DNA from: Marinobacter salexigens
GTDB lineage: Bacteria > Pseudomonadota > Gammaproteobacteria > Pseudomonadales > Oleiphilaceae
Assembly: GCF_018860765.1 (NCBI RefSeq)
Contig: NZ_JAHKPV010000001.1
Coordinates: forward strand, 485,594-549,593
Direction of reading: 5' to 3'
DNA length: 64,000 bases
Below are positions 34,761-44,491 of the stretch, one piece after another (position 1 is the first letter of the stretch; the number at the start of each line of letters is the position of its first letter). The notes under the pieces were generated by a model, which did no database searches, was not told the origin of the DNA, and saw nothing but the letters and a program-made list of their open reading frames with translations. A program made the translations under genes and the position numbers.

Positions 34761-35681
34761 TCAGAAAAATACGTAATGATCTACAAGGAGTACCACAAAC
34801 AGCGCCATCAGGTAAGTGATGGAGTATTTAAAGGTATTTAAAGCAACCCGACGATCGTCGCCTTTCAGCAGCTTTATGGCGTACTGAAGGAAGCGCAGGC
34901 CTAGAACCAGAGCTCCCGCCAGATAAATCCAGCCGGACATACCTGTGACAAAAGGTAGCAGGCTGACCGCCAGCAGCATCAGGGTATAGAGCAGGATGTG
35001 CAGTTCGGTGAATTTGTTGCCATGGGTGACCGGCAGCATAGGAATGCCAGCTTTGGCGTATTCTTCTTTACGGTGAATCGCAAGAGCCCAGAAGTGGGGT
35101 GGGGTCCAAGCGAAAATGATAAGAACGAGCAACAGGGCATGACCCTCTACCTGACCGGTTACGGCTGTCCACCCTAGCAGTGGCGGCATAGCGCCCGCTA
35201 ACCCACCGATGGTGATGTTCTGAGGCGTGGCCCGCTTTAGGAACAGGGTATAAACGCCAGCGTAACCGACCAATGAAGCCAAAGTAAGCCATGCGGTTAG
35301 ATGGTTCACCTGCCACATCAGCACCACCATGCCGATACTGGCAAGCAATGTGGCGAAGCCAATCGCTTCTACCGGAGAGATTTTACCGGTGGCTACGGGG
35401 CGCTTTCGGGTGCGGGCCATTACGGTATCGATTTTCTGGTCGACCACATGGTTGACCACGGCGGCCGCACCAGCGAGGAAGGCTATACCAAGATTGCCCC
35501 AGACCAGCACACTTAAACTGGGCAGCCCGGAGGTGGCCAATAACATGCCAATGGCCGATGTCAGGATCATCAAAGCCACAACGTTGGGCTTGGTCAGCTC
35601 CAGATAATCCCGCCAGGATATAGCCCGCATGGATTGACTGGTCGTGTTCTGGGCCGGCAGTACGTCCACTTGCTCACTCAT
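34761..35681 (-). CDS. cyoE: protohaem IX farnesyltransferase
   Basis: 306 residues with about nine membrane segments, UbiA-type prenyltransferase. It turns protohaem IX into haem O, the precursor of haem A for the aa3 oxidase. The two aspartate-containing motifs are NHVVDQKIDTVMARTRKRP and the later YAKAGIPMLPV region. It overlaps the end of ctaA by 4 bp, so the haem O and haem A steps are translationally coupled. Confidence 0.95.
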   Translation of the reverse strand: MSEQVDVLPAQNTTSQSMRAISWRDYLELTKPNVVALMILTSAIGMLLATSGLPSLSVLVWGNLGIAFLAGAAAVVNHVVDQKIDTVMARTRKRPVATGKISPVEAIGFATLLASIGMVVLMWQVNHLTAWLTLASLVGYAGVYTLFLKRATPQNITIGGLAGAMPPLLGWTAVTGQVEGHALLLVLIIFAWTPPHFWALAIHRKEEYAKAGIPMLPVTHGNKFTELHILLYTLMLLAVSLLPFVTGMSGWIYLAGALVLGLRFLQYAIKLLKGDDRRVALNTFKYSITYLMALFVVLLVDHYVFF

Positions 35682-36808
35682 GCCGTTATCTCCTGATGCA
35701 TTATTGTTGTATGTGTTGCTTTTACAGCTTGCGCCTGAGGCAGCAGGTGGTGCCGCCAGATAAGGTATATCACCGACAACAGCAGTCCAGCACCCATGGC
35801 GTTATGGGCGACTGCAATCGGCAGGGGAATATGGAACACAATATTGGCGAGCCCCAGAGTTATCTGGGCTACCAGCGCCGCAGTAACAAGCAATACGGGG
35901 CGGTGCAGCTCCCGGTTTTTACTTCGGCGCCAAATCAGGGTGAGCAGCACAGAAAAGTACGCCAGAACCACTAACGCACCGACTCTATGGGTTACATGAA
36001 TGGCTACGCGCCCATCCGCTGTAAGTTGGCCGCCCAGATAGTTAGGGCCTACGTGTTGGGTGATGTCAAAGCCGTGCTGGAAATCCATGCCTTGCGGCCA
36101 CCATTGGCCCTGACAGGTTGGCAAATCGGTACAAGCGACGGCGGCGTAGTTGGAAGCCGTCCAAGCGCCTAAGGCAATCTGTAAAACAATCAACAGCAGA
36201 CCGCCATAAAGCCAAGGGCGAAGGTTGAAGAGGCGAGAAGCAGCCACAGTCGGCTTCAAGGGTTTTTCCGGATCTGTTTTAGCAACGCCGGTTTCTGTCG
36301 CCGAGAACTTTTTTAACCTCAGCACCAGCAGGGTCAGTAAGCTCAGCGTGGTAAAGCCTCCAAGAAGATGAAGGGCAACAACTTGCGGCCAGAGCTTCAA
36401 CGTCACCGTCCACATGCCAAAGGCACCCTGAAGCAGGATAAAACCCGCAATAAATAGGGGCAGTTTGAAAGGCACGCCACTCCGGCGCTGACGCACTGCG
36501 CTTGCGGCTAAGCCGAACACCACCAGCCCCAGTGTTCCGGCGGCGTAGCGGTGGATCATTTCCGGCCAGCCTTTGGCCACATCTACGGGCGTGTCCGGGA
36601 AACGAGCATTGGCGATGGCAATGTGGGTGTCGCTCTGGGGTACGGTCAGAAAGCCATAGCACCCAGGCCAGTCCGGACAACCCAGCCCGGCATGCACCAG
36701 CCGTGTCCAGGCGCCCAGCATGATGACCACCACGGCGAGAACCACTGCAAAGGTCGCCCAGTTTGCCATGGCTCTGGCTTTGGGCTGGCTGTCGGTAGGC
36801 AGGTGCAT
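35678..36808 (-). CDS. ctaA: haem A synthase
   Basis: 376 residues, eight membrane segments, COX15/CtaA family. It oxidises the C8 methyl of haem O to give haem A. Conserved histidines appear in EMIHRYAAG, ALHLLGGF, VHVTHRVGAL-like and VAHNAMGA segments, two pairs as expected for the two haem sites. I used ATG 36808, with GGAGG 9 nt upstream, not the preceding TTG codon. It belongs to the assembly operon. Confidence 0.94.
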   Translation of the reverse strand: MHLPTDSQPKARAMANWATFAVVLAVVVIMLGAWTRLVHAGLGCPDWPGCYGFLTVPQSDTHIAIANARFPDTPVDVAKGWPEMIHRYAAGTLGLVVFGLAASAVRQRRSGVPFKLPLFIAGFILLQGAFGMWTVTLKLWPQVVALHLLGGFTTLSLLTLLVLRLKKFSATETGVAKTDPEKPLKPTVAASRLFNLRPWLYGGLLLIVLQIALGAWTASNYAAVACTDLPTCQGQWWPQGMDFQHGFDITQHVGPNYLGGQLTADGRVAIHVTHRVGALVVLAYFSVLLTLIWRRSKNRELHRPVLLVTAALVAQITLGLANIVFHIPLPIAVAHNAMGAGLLLSVIYLIWRHHLLPQAQAVKATHTTIMHQEITA

Positions 36809-36832
36809 CAAGGTAGTTCCTCCGGGCTGTGC

Positions 36833-37483
36833 TTAGCCCACCTGTGACAGTTTGAGCAGGTGTTTGAGATCCTTGAGCATGTCCTTACCAGAGTTCTCAG
36901 GGCCGTAGTGCATCATCACGTTACCAAAGGGATCAATTAACATGATGCGGGGCTCTGCTTCCGGGTTAATGCCAGCAGGCCAGCCCGGCGTGGTACCCGG
37001 CACAGGTCTCAGACGCTCCATCAACCGGTATTCGGTGGGCCAGCGCGCCGCTAGATCACCGGAAATACCACCCAGTACGGCGGCTCGGGATACGCGGTTA
37101 GCATTTTTACCCAGTGCAATATTGGCCTGCCGGGCAAGGTAGAGAAGTTCTTCGCAACGGCTATCGCACTCGCCAGCTGCAACCACGAGTAGCCACTGGG
37201 GATCTGTCTGGCCTGCGCTAAAGCGTTCAGCCAGAGGCTCACCCGAAAGCGTCTCTAGATTAAGCGCGGCAACAGGCACCGTCGGATTGATCAACGCACC
37301 CTGATTGGTGTGGCCTGCCGGGTTTAGCCAACCGGTATAAAACATAATAGTGGCCAAAATCATCGGCCCAAATCCAAGTGCAAACAGCAACATAGCGGTG
37401 CGTCTGCCTCTGCGGACCTGTTCCGGTGTAGGGCCTTCTGTTTCTTCCTGCTGTGGTAATTGGTTAGCCATTGTCATTGTCAT
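36833..37483 (-). CDS. cytochrome oxidase-associated membrane protein
   Basis: 216 residues, one membrane segment (about 28-50), then a periplasmic domain with a thioredoxin-like outline and a CxxxC-like pair (CDSRC) at about residues 103-107. It sits at the place of PA0111 in the P. aeruginosa cox cluster, between SURF1 and ctaA. A copper or thiol role in oxidase assembly is inferred from position only. AGGA lies upstream of ATG 37483, which overlaps the SURF1 gene by 20 bp. Confidence 0.8.
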   Translation of the reverse strand: MTMTMANQLPQQEETEGPTPEQVRRGRRTAMLLFALGFGPMILATIMFYTGWLNPAGHTNQGALINPTVPVAALNLETLSGEPLAERFSAGQTDPQWLLVVAAGECDSRCEELLYLARQANIALGKNANRVSRAAVLGGISGDLAARWPTEYRLMERLRPVPGTTPGWPAGINPEAEPRIMLIDPFGNVMMHYGPENSGKDMLKDLKHLLKLSQVG

Positions 37484-38201
37484 TATTGGTTCCTGTCTTT
37501 CGATAACTCGCCACTACACTCAATATAGTCAGCACCACTGCAAGCGCAAACCATTGTGTTGCATATCCGTAGTGGGTTTGTGGTCCCATGAGATCTGGTT
37601 CCCAATCAGCGCGATAAGCTCCCGGCTGTTCGCTGCCGCTAAGCCGAATAATTGCGCTAGGCAACCCCGAAACTTCCATTCTCGCAACGTCTGCAGGAAG
37701 TGCCTGTACTCGCCGGGGCCAACTGTCTGAAACGGCTGATTCCCCAGACAGCAAAGGCGGTTCCGGGTAAGGGCTTAATCGACCGGTTAAACTGAAAACA
37801 CCTTCGGGGGGAGTAACAACGGGTAGCCTGTCTCGGGTTCGTGGCGCTGCCACCCAACCTCTGTTGACCAAAACAGCCGGCCCCTGAAGCGGGTAAAAGG
37901 CTGTTAGCACTTCGTAGCCGGCAATGCCATCGCGGGTTCGGTTATCCAACAGCCAACAACGTTCGCCAAAGAGCCCTGTAACCGTAACCGGCCTGCCGTT
38001 ATCCAACCCGCTAGCAACCTGTTCAGGCCAATCAAGGTTTTGGGCTTCTTGTTGCCATTGCTCGATTAGAATCTGCTTTTCCGAAGCCCGGTTCAGCTGC
38101 CAAATACCCAGCCCGACCAACAACGGCAAGAAGGCTCCTGTAAAAACCATTAATCGCCAGTTTAGCTGCCATTTTCGCACGTGTTGCTTTGGCTCAGTCA
38201 T
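37464..38201 (-). CDS. SURF1 family oxidase assembly protein
   Basis: 245 residues with membrane segments near both ends (about 17-33 and 215-232) and a periplasmic domain between, the SURF1/Shy1 layout. Family motifs are GIWQLNRASEK and RGWV(A)AP. SURF1 helps insert haem A into subunit I. It is the first gene of the assembly operon; only 53 bp separate its start from the divergent DUF2909 gene, which must hold its promoter. Confidence 0.92.
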   Translation of the reverse strand: MTEPKQHVRKWQLNWRLMVFTGAFLPLLVGLGIWQLNRASEKQILIEQWQQEAQNLDWPEQVASGLDNGRPVTVTGLFGERCWLLDNRTRDGIAGYEVLTAFYPLQGPAVLVNRGWVAAPRTRDRLPVVTPPEGVFSLTGRLSPYPEPPLLSGESAVSDSWPRRVQALPADVARMEVSGLPSAIIRLSGSEQPGAYRADWEPDLMGPQTHYGYATQWFALAVVLTILSVVASYRKTGTNNDNDNG

Positions 38202-38254
38202 GGTCTGCTATAGTAAATCTGGCAGCAATCAAAACAAAAACCAGAGACGTCTTT

Positions 38255-38458
38255 ATGCTCAAAGCCCTTATCGTTTTCCTCATGCTCGCCGTGATTTTCA
38301 GTCTTTTCAGTGGGTTGTTCTTTCTCATCAAAGACGGAGGCAAAACCAATCGAGTGGTGACTTCCCTCGCTGTGCGGGTAACGCTAAGCGTGCTTCTTTT
38401 GGCGGTTATTATTTTGTCTCTGTGGCAAGGGAGCCTGACGTTACACCCGACCCCCTGA
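38255..38458 (+). CDS. twin-transmembrane protein, DUF2909 family
   Basis: 67 residues made of two hydrophobic helices around a short charged turn (KDGGKTNR). The family is regularly found next to cytochrome oxidase genes in gammaproteobacteria. Here it lies on the opposite strand, ending 19 bp before the convergent coxC stop and starting back to back with SURF1. That orientation separates the structural and assembly operons. No function is known. Confidence 0.82.
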   Translation: MLKALIVFLMLAVIFSLFSGLFFLIKDGGKTNRVVTSLAVRVTLSVLLLAVIILSLWQGSLTLHPTP

Positions 38459-38477
38459 TCCCGCTCTCTAAGTTGCA

Positions 38478-39365
38478 TCAAATAACGTACACGAATACAA
38501 ACAATCCCAGCCAAACAACATCCACAAAGTGCCAATACCAGGCCGTCGCCTCAAAGCCGAAGTGATTGTCGCCCGTGAAATGCCCTTTCTGTATGCGTAT
38601 CAGCATGATAATTAGCATGAGAGTGCCCAGCATCACATGAAAACCGTGAAAGCCGGTTAGCATGAAAAAGGTGCTGCCGTAGATGCCGGATTGAAGCGTC
38701 AGGTTAAGCTCCTGATAGGCGTGCATGTATTCTTCCGCCTGGAAGAAAAGGAACACCAGTGCCAATATGATGGTCGCACTAAGCCAGATTTTTGTTTTCT
38801 TGCGGTTATCCCCTTTGAGCGCATGGTGGGCTACTGTCACGGTAAACGACGAGGCAACCAGCAAAATGGTGTTCAGCAGCGGCAACCCCCAAGCGCCAAT
38901 AACGGACTTGGGTGCTGGAAAAGCTTCTGGGTCCGGGTTATTGATCAAAGGCCAAGTGGCTTGAAAGCCCTCCCAGAGCATGTTGGAGCTGCCACGGTCA
39001 CCCTCACCGCCCAGCCAGGGCACAGCAAACACCCGGGCGTAGAACAGTGCGCCAAAAAACGCCGCAAAAAACATGATTTCGGAGAAAATAAACCAGCTCA
39101 TACCCCAGCGGAAAGAACGATCCATCTGTGGACTATAGAGCCCGCTTCGGCTTTCTTTGATCACACTGCCAAACCAGCCGAACAGCATGTAAATCATAAT
39201 CGCGGTGCCGACCGCGAATATCATCCAGTCGCCGCCCGTGCTTTGGCCCTGATTGCTGCTGACCATAATCGAGGCCGCGCCGTAAAGCATGACACCAAGC
39301 CCCACCGTGGCCACAATCGGCCACTTGCTCTGTTCGGGAACGTAATAGCTCTGATTTTCCGCCAT
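38478..39365 (-). CDS. coxC: cytochrome c oxidase subunit III
   Basis: 295 residues with seven membrane segments, consistent with subunit III of aa3 oxidases. The conserved parts are FSEIMFFAAFFGA, HHALKGD and FHGFHVMLGT, with carboxylates facing the lipid cleft. It stabilises proton uptake by subunit I. It is the last gene of the structural operon coxB-coxA-ctaG-coxC. Confidence 0.95.
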   Translation of the reverse strand: MAENQSYYVPEQSKWPIVATVGLGVMLYGAASIMVSSNQGQSTGGDWMIFAVGTAIMIYMLFGWFGSVIKESRSGLYSPQMDRSFRWGMSWFIFSEIMFFAAFFGALFYARVFAVPWLGGEGDRGSSNMLWEGFQATWPLINNPDPEAFPAPKSVIGAWGLPLLNTILLVASSFTVTVAHHALKGDNRKKTKIWLSATIILALVFLFFQAEEYMHAYQELNLTLQSGIYGSTFFMLTGFHGFHVMLGTLMLIIMLIRIQKGHFTGDNHFGFEATAWYWHFVDVVWLGLFVFVYVI

Positions 39366-39381
39366 AGCAATCTCCGATGGC

Positions 39382-39981
39382 TTATCCGTTATCGGTTATT
39401 GTTGTGTTCGTTGTGCTTGTTACAGCCGTCTGCGGCTCGCCTTGATCATAAAGTGTGTAAGACAGCGTTAGCTTGGTGATATGGCTAGGCAAATCCTGAT
39501 CCACAATAAAAACCAAAGGCATATGGGTGTTCTCACCTGCAGATAGCGGCTGCTGGTTAAAGCAGAAACACTCAGTTTTGTGGAAATAAAGGGTACCTTC
39601 GGACGGTGACAGGCTGGGTACCGCTTGCCCCACCATATCCTTGTCCGTCGGGTTTTCCGCATAAAAATTCACGGTTGTGGCTTCGCCGGGATGCACCTCA
39701 ACACTGCGCTCCACCGGCCGAAACACCCAAGGCATGTCTGGCCCGTTCTGGGCCAGAAATTGCACCTTGATCGTACGCGTCATGTCTGCAGCTGTGCGCT
39801 CAGTGGATTCATAGCGGCCGCTGGTTTTGCCATTGATGCCTGTAATGTCGCAAAACACATCGTACAGAGGCACCATGGCGAAACCGAAGGCAAACATGCC
39901 GACCACGCTGGCGACACACCAGCCAATAACCCGTGTATTACTGCGTTGGGGCGTCGGTTTATTTGCCTGTTGCTCAGCCAT
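39382..39981 (-). CDS. ctaG: cytochrome c oxidase assembly protein CtaG/Cox11
   Basis: 199 residues, one N-terminal membrane segment (about 22-42) and a periplasmic immunoglobulin-like domain. The copper-binding pair is in ECFCFNQQ; the conserved FYAENPT and VPSLSPSEGTLYFHK are Cox11 hallmarks. It delivers copper to the CuB site of subunit I. Its position between coxA and coxC is the standard one. Confidence 0.94.
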   Translation of the reverse strand: MAEQQANKPTPQRSNTRVIGWCVASVVGMFAFGFAMVPLYDVFCDITGINGKTSGRYESTERTAADMTRTIKVQFLAQNGPDMPWVFRPVERSVEVHPGEATTVNFYAENPTDKDMVGQAVPSLSPSEGTLYFHKTECFCFNQQPLSAGENTHMPLVFIVDQDLPSHITKLTLSYTLYDQGEPQTAVTSTTNTTITDNG

Positions 39982-39993
39982 TTCTGCCTACCT

Positions 39994-41598
39994 CTATTTC
40001 ACTTCCGGTGGCGTAGAAAACGTGTGGTAAGGCGCAGGTGACGGCACGGTCCACTCTAACCCTTCTGCACCGTCCCAAGGTTTTGCAGCCGCTTTTTCGC
40101 CGCCTTTCACACACTTCACCACAATTAGAAGGAACAACAATTGGGTCGCGCCGAACATAAAGGCACCGACGCTCGACACCATGTTGAAATCGGCAAACTG
40201 CAAGGCGTAATCCGGAATCCGGCGCGGCATTCCTGCCAGCCCCAAAAAGTGCATGGGGAAGAAGGCCAAGTTCATACCCACAAACGATAGCCAGAAATGG
40301 GTTTTGGCTAAGGTTTCGTCATACATATTGCCAGTCCACTTAGGCAGCCAGAAGTACGCCGACGCGAAGATGCCGAATATGGCTCCAGGCACCAGCACAT
40401 AGTGGAAGTGGGCCACTACAAAGTAAGTGTCGTGGTATTGGAAGTCCGCCGGTGCAATCGCCAACATCAACCCGGAAAAGCCGCCGATGGTAAAGAGGAT
40501 CACAAAGGCGATGGCAAACAGCATGGGGGCTTCAAACGTGAGTGAGCCCCGGAACATGGTAGCCACCCAATTGAACACCTTAACGCCCGTTGGTACCGCA
40601 ATGAGCAAGGTGGCGTACATAAAGAACAGTTGCCCGGCCACCGGCACGCCTACGGTGAACATGTGGTGCGCCCATACCAAGAACGAAAGCAGAGCAATGG
40701 CACCCACCGCATACACCATTGAGGCATAACCAAACAGCTTCTTGCGAGAAAATGCAGGAATGATATGAGAGATCGCCCCGAAAGCCGGAAGGATCATGAT
40801 ATACACCTCGGGATGCCCGAAGAACCAGAACACGTGCTGGAACAGAACCGGATCGCCGCCACCGGCTGCATTAAAAAAGCTGGTGCCGAAGTTGATGTCC
40901 ATCAGCATCATGGTGACCACGCCCGCTAGCACGGGCATGACCGCAATCAGCAAGAATGCCGTAATTAACCAAGTCCACACAAACATGGGCATTTTCATGA
41001 GCGTCATGCCCGGTGCCCGCATGTTGAGTACCGTAGCGATCACGTTAATCGCGCCCATGATCGACGACACACCCATAATGTGGATGGCGAAGATAAAGAA
41101 GGTTGTACTGGGTGGCCCATAGGTAGTGGAAAGCGGGGCATAGAAGGTCCAGCCAAAATTAGGCGCACCGCCCTCCATGAACAGAGTTGATACCAAAATC
41201 AGGAAGGCACAGGGCAGCAGCCAAAAGCTCCAGTTGTTCATTCGTGGCAGCGCCATATCCGGCGCGCCGATCATCAGCGGCACCATCCAGTTCGCCAAGC
41301 CAACAAACGCTGGCATAACTGCACCAAAGACCATAATCAGGCCATGCATGGTGGTCATTTGGTTAAAAAATTCCGGCTGAACAATTTGCAGCCCGGGCTG
41401 AAACAGCTCTGCCCGAATGACCATCGCCATGGTTCCGCCTAAGAGGAACATGGTGAAGCTGAATATCAGGTACATAGACCCGATGTCTTTGTGGTTCGTG
41501 GTCAGCAACCAGCGGCTGATGCCGCGAGCCGGGCCGTGATGATGATCTTGTGCGTGGGTACCTGCAACCGCACTCATGAAAACCCCCGTTACCGCCAA
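39994..41598 (-). CDS. coxA: cytochrome c oxidase subunit I
   Basis: 534 residues, twelve membrane segments, haem-copper oxidase catalytic subunit that reduces O2 to water and pumps protons. The His-Tyr crosslink region HPEVYIMILPAFG is present, as are HHMFTVG and the haem ligands in AHFHYVL. The D-channel entry NWMVPLMIGAPDMALPRMNN shows it is an A-type enzyme. It is 36 bp downstream of coxB in the same operon. Confidence 0.97.
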   Translation of the reverse strand: MAVTGVFMSAVAGTHAQDHHHGPARGISRWLLTTNHKDIGSMYLIFSFTMFLLGGTMAMVIRAELFQPGLQIVQPEFFNQMTTMHGLIMVFGAVMPAFVGLANWMVPLMIGAPDMALPRMNNWSFWLLPCAFLILVSTLFMEGGAPNFGWTFYAPLSTTYGPPSTTFFIFAIHIMGVSSIMGAINVIATVLNMRAPGMTLMKMPMFVWTWLITAFLLIAVMPVLAGVVTMMLMDINFGTSFFNAAGGGDPVLFQHVFWFFGHPEVYIMILPAFGAISHIIPAFSRKKLFGYASMVYAVGAIALLSFLVWAHHMFTVGVPVAGQLFFMYATLLIAVPTGVKVFNWVATMFRGSLTFEAPMLFAIAFVILFTIGGFSGLMLAIAPADFQYHDTYFVVAHFHYVLVPGAIFGIFASAYFWLPKWTGNMYDETLAKTHFWLSFVGMNLAFFPMHFLGLAGMPRRIPDYALQFADFNMVSSVGAFMFGATQLLFLLIVVKCVKGGEKAAAKPWDGAEGLEWTVPSPAPYHTFSTPPEVK

Positions 41599-41634
41599 TG
41601 TTTGTGGCTGGTGATATCTGTTATCTGGCGTTGA

Positions 41635-42759
41635 TTACTGTTGGTTCTTGTAATCGAAGATTTCTTTTGGCGTGACCATGTCACCCATCTTGTTACCCCA
41701 AGCGTTGCGCTCGTAGGTAATGATGGCTGCAAGATCCGCTTCGTTCAGCTGTCCACCGAAGGCCTGCATGGCCGTACCGGACACGCCATTCACGACCACA
41801 TCGATGTGCGCGGCCATATCGCCGGTCGCAATGGCACTGCCTTTCAGAGCGGGGAATGCCGGTGGAGCACCGCTGCCATCCGCCTGGTGACAGGCTGCGC
41901 AGGCGGTGGCGTAGGCCTTTTCGCCCCGCTCCATCAGCTCTTCCATGGTCCAGTCTTTCTGGGTCAACTCACGTTCTTTCTCGGCTGCCGCTTTCTGATC
42001 GGCAACCCAGGTGTTGTATTCATCTTCCGGCACGGCTTTCACTACCACCGGCATAAAGCCGTGGTCCTTGCCGCACAGCTCTGTGCACTGGCCGCGATAG
42101 GTGCCTGGCTTGTCTACCCGAGTCCAGGCTTCGTTGATGAAGCCTGGAATGGCGTCTTTCTTGACGCCAAAGTCCGGCACCCACCAGGAGTGGATAACGT
42201 CATTGGCCGTCAGCAAAAAGCGAACCTTCTTGCCCACCGGGATAATCATCGGGTTATCCACTTCCAGCAGGTAGTTTTCACCTTTGGTCTGCCGGTTATT
42301 GATTTGATCTTTCGGTGTCGTCAGGTTAGAGAAGTAACCAAAATCTTCGTTGATATACTCGTACTGCCATTTCCACTGATAACCGGTCACCTTGATGTCG
42401 ACATCCGATTCAGTGGTGTCGTACATGTCGATCAGAGTTGTAGTGGCGGGAATTGCCATAACAATGAGAATGACAAGCGGAATGAGCGTCCAAAGAACCT
42501 CAACCAGCGTGTTTTCATGAAAGTTGGCAGGTTTTGCGCCCTGAGACTTGCGGTGGGCGAAGATAGACCAGAACATGATCCCGAATACCACGACGCCTAT
42601 AACGACGCAGATCCAGAAGATGGTCATGTGAAGGTCAAATATATCGTTACTGGTACCGGTTACCCCGGGGGTCATGTTTACCGTCCAGTCCGCCATGGAC
42701 AACGCGGGAAACGATAGACCGCCTAAAAGGGCACCTACCCGCTGAGCGTGCACGCGCAT
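41635..42759 (-). CDS. coxB: cytochrome c oxidase subunit II fused to a cytochrome c domain
   Basis: 374 residues: signal peptide, two membrane helices (about 45-70 and 90-110), CuA cupredoxin domain with CTELCGKDHGFMP, and a C-terminal cytochrome c domain with CAACH. The haem domain makes this a caa3-type subunit II that passes electrons from cytochrome c to CuA. It heads the structural operon; the 205 bp upstream is AT-rich and holds the promoter, which I could not pin down. Confidence 0.96.
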   Translation of the reverse strand: MRVHAQRVGALLGGLSFPALSMADWTVNMTPGVTGTSNDIFDLHMTIFWICVVIGVVVFGIMFWSIFAHRKSQGAKPANFHENTLVEVLWTLIPLVILIVMAIPATTTLIDMYDTTESDVDIKVTGYQWKWQYEYINEDFGYFSNLTTPKDQINNRQTKGENYLLEVDNPMIIPVGKKVRFLLTANDVIHSWWVPDFGVKKDAIPGFINEAWTRVDKPGTYRGQCTELCGKDHGFMPVVVKAVPEDEYNTWVADQKAAAEKERELTQKDWTMEELMERGEKAYATACAACHQADGSGAPPAFPALKGSAIATGDMAAHIDVVVNGVSGTAMQAFGGQLNEADLAAIITYERNAWGNKMGDMVTPKEIFDYKNQQ

Positions 42760-42964
42760 ACTGTGTCTCCACAGAGTGTTATTCTTGTCGGATTTTGCGT
42801 AATCCCTCTACTCTTTACCGGCGCTCGCATTCGCCAGAAAATCGCAGAGTGAAAGCCTGCTTATTGGATACATCACAATCGAGTATAGACACAGATCAAA
42901 AAAAGACTAAAAACCAGTTAAACCCAAAAAGACTAAGGGCGCTCCTTTAAGAAGCAGATCGAAT

Positions 42965-44293
42965 ATGACAATGAAGATGTCGGTAACAGATCGCCGTTTA
43001 TGGGCATTAGCATGGCCGTTGATGCTCACCAACCTCACCGTTCCGCTATTGGGTTTGGTGGATACGGCTGTGTTGGGGCATCTGGAAAGCCCCGAGTATC
43101 TAGGCGCCGTGGCGGTTGGCGCTAACCTGTTCAGCATTCTGTACTGGACGTTCGGCTTCATGCGCATGGGCACAACCGGGCTCGCGGCTCAGGCCTGGGG
43201 CAAGCGCGACAGCTTCAGTCAGGTGGCACTGCTTCTTCGCTCGGTCATGTTAGCTGTGGGCATTGGCCTGCTGCTGATCCTATGCCATCAGCCGCTGATT
43301 CGAATCGGGCTGGAACTCATGAATCCCAGCCCGGGCGTAACCGAGCTTGCTGCTGAGTATGCGGCTATAAGGATCTGGAGCGCTCCAGCGGTGCTGTGCC
43401 AGTACACGCTTGTAGGCTGGTTGATTGGTACCCAGTTCGCCCGTGGGCCCATGATCATGCTGATCGTGGCCAACGGCCTGAACATCGTGCTGGACGTGTT
43501 CTTCGTAACGGTGCTGGGTTGGAATAGCCGAGGCGTGGCCATTGCCACGGTAATCGCCGAGTACGGTGCCGCTATCATCGGTTTTATGATCGTGTTGCAA
43601 CGCATGCCTGATGGACAAAAGCTCACCAGAGCATTGTTCGGAACTCTCGCAGACTATCTGGCCATCCTCCAAGTGAACCGTTACATCATGGTTCGCACTA
43701 TTGCTCTGCTACTGGTGTTGGCGTTTTTTACTGCTCAAGGGGCTCGTCAGGGCGATACCATTTTGGCGGCCAACGCAGTGTTGATCACCTTCCTGCTGTT
43801 GATTTCCAACGCTTTGGACGGTTTCGCCAATGCGGCAGAAGCTTTGATTGGTGAGTCTGTGGGCAAAAACAGCAAAAAGCGCTTTCTGGTGGTGTTCCGC
43901 TGCGCTCTGCGCTGGTCTTTGTGGGGGGCTCTACTATTGACCATTCTATTCGTTGCCGGTGGCCGAGGCCTGATTGCACTGCTGACGGGCATTGAAGAGG
44001 TGCGAACAACCGCATTGCAATACTTGCCCTGGCTTTGGTTGCTGCCTTTCGTATCCGTATGGGGGTTCCTATTCGACGGCATATTTATCGGCGCTACCCG
44101 CACTCGGGAGATGCAAAACACCATGCTTTTCTCCGCCTTGGGGGTTTTCGCCCCTGTGTGGTGGTTAACCACAAGCTGGGGAAATCACGGGCTCTGGTTT
44201 TCCCTCATCTGCCTCATGTTGGCCCGTGCTGCGAGCATGGGTTGGTTATGCTGGTCATATACCCGTAACGATCGATGGTTCAGCAACCAATAG
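42965..44293 (+). CDS. MATE family efflux transporter, DinF-like
   Basis: 442 residues in twelve membrane segments, a multidrug and toxin extrusion exporter driven by a cation gradient. The N-terminal core NLTVPLLGLVDTAVLGHL and the GTTGLAAQAWG segment point to the DinF branch. Three in-frame ATGs (42965, 42971, 42977) make the start uncertain by four residues. It is divergent from coxB. Substrate unknown. Confidence 0.9.
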   Translation: MTMKMSVTDRRLWALAWPLMLTNLTVPLLGLVDTAVLGHLESPEYLGAVAVGANLFSILYWTFGFMRMGTTGLAAQAWGKRDSFSQVALLLRSVMLAVGIGLLLILCHQPLIRIGLELMNPSPGVTELAAEYAAIRIWSAPAVLCQYTLVGWLIGTQFARGPMIMLIVANGLNIVLDVFFVTVLGWNSRGVAIATVIAEYGAAIIGFMIVLQRMPDGQKLTRALFGTLADYLAILQVNRYIMVRTIALLLVLAFFTAQGARQGDTILAANAVLITFLLLISNALDGFANAAEALIGESVGKNSKKRFLVVFRCALRWSLWGALLLTILFVAGGRGLIALLTGIEEVRTTALQYLPWLWLLPFVSVWGFLFDGIFIGATRTREMQNTMLFSALGVFAPVWWLTTSWGNHGLWFSLICLMLARAASMGWLCWSYTRNDRWFSNQ

Positions 44294-44491
44294 CCCAGAA
44301 GAGCAATCGTTAACAATATCTGACAGTCCAGTAATCGCAGCCCACGAAATCTCGTCTACACTTGTCAGAAAAGAAGGGCGCCTCACAGTGTTGAGTCGAA
44401 GCAACCCGCTGCTTAGCTGCCCAGTTACTTATTGTCCGTTACGGGAGGCGCCTTGCGACCTCAATTTGTTCAAACACCGGCATGTCCTCAA

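Noticed and set aside
41641-42717. 358-codon open frame on the + strand
   Set aside because: Antisense to coxB, whose CuA and haem c motifs are intact. The product is unlike any protein and rich in His/Val/Arg as antisense frames are.
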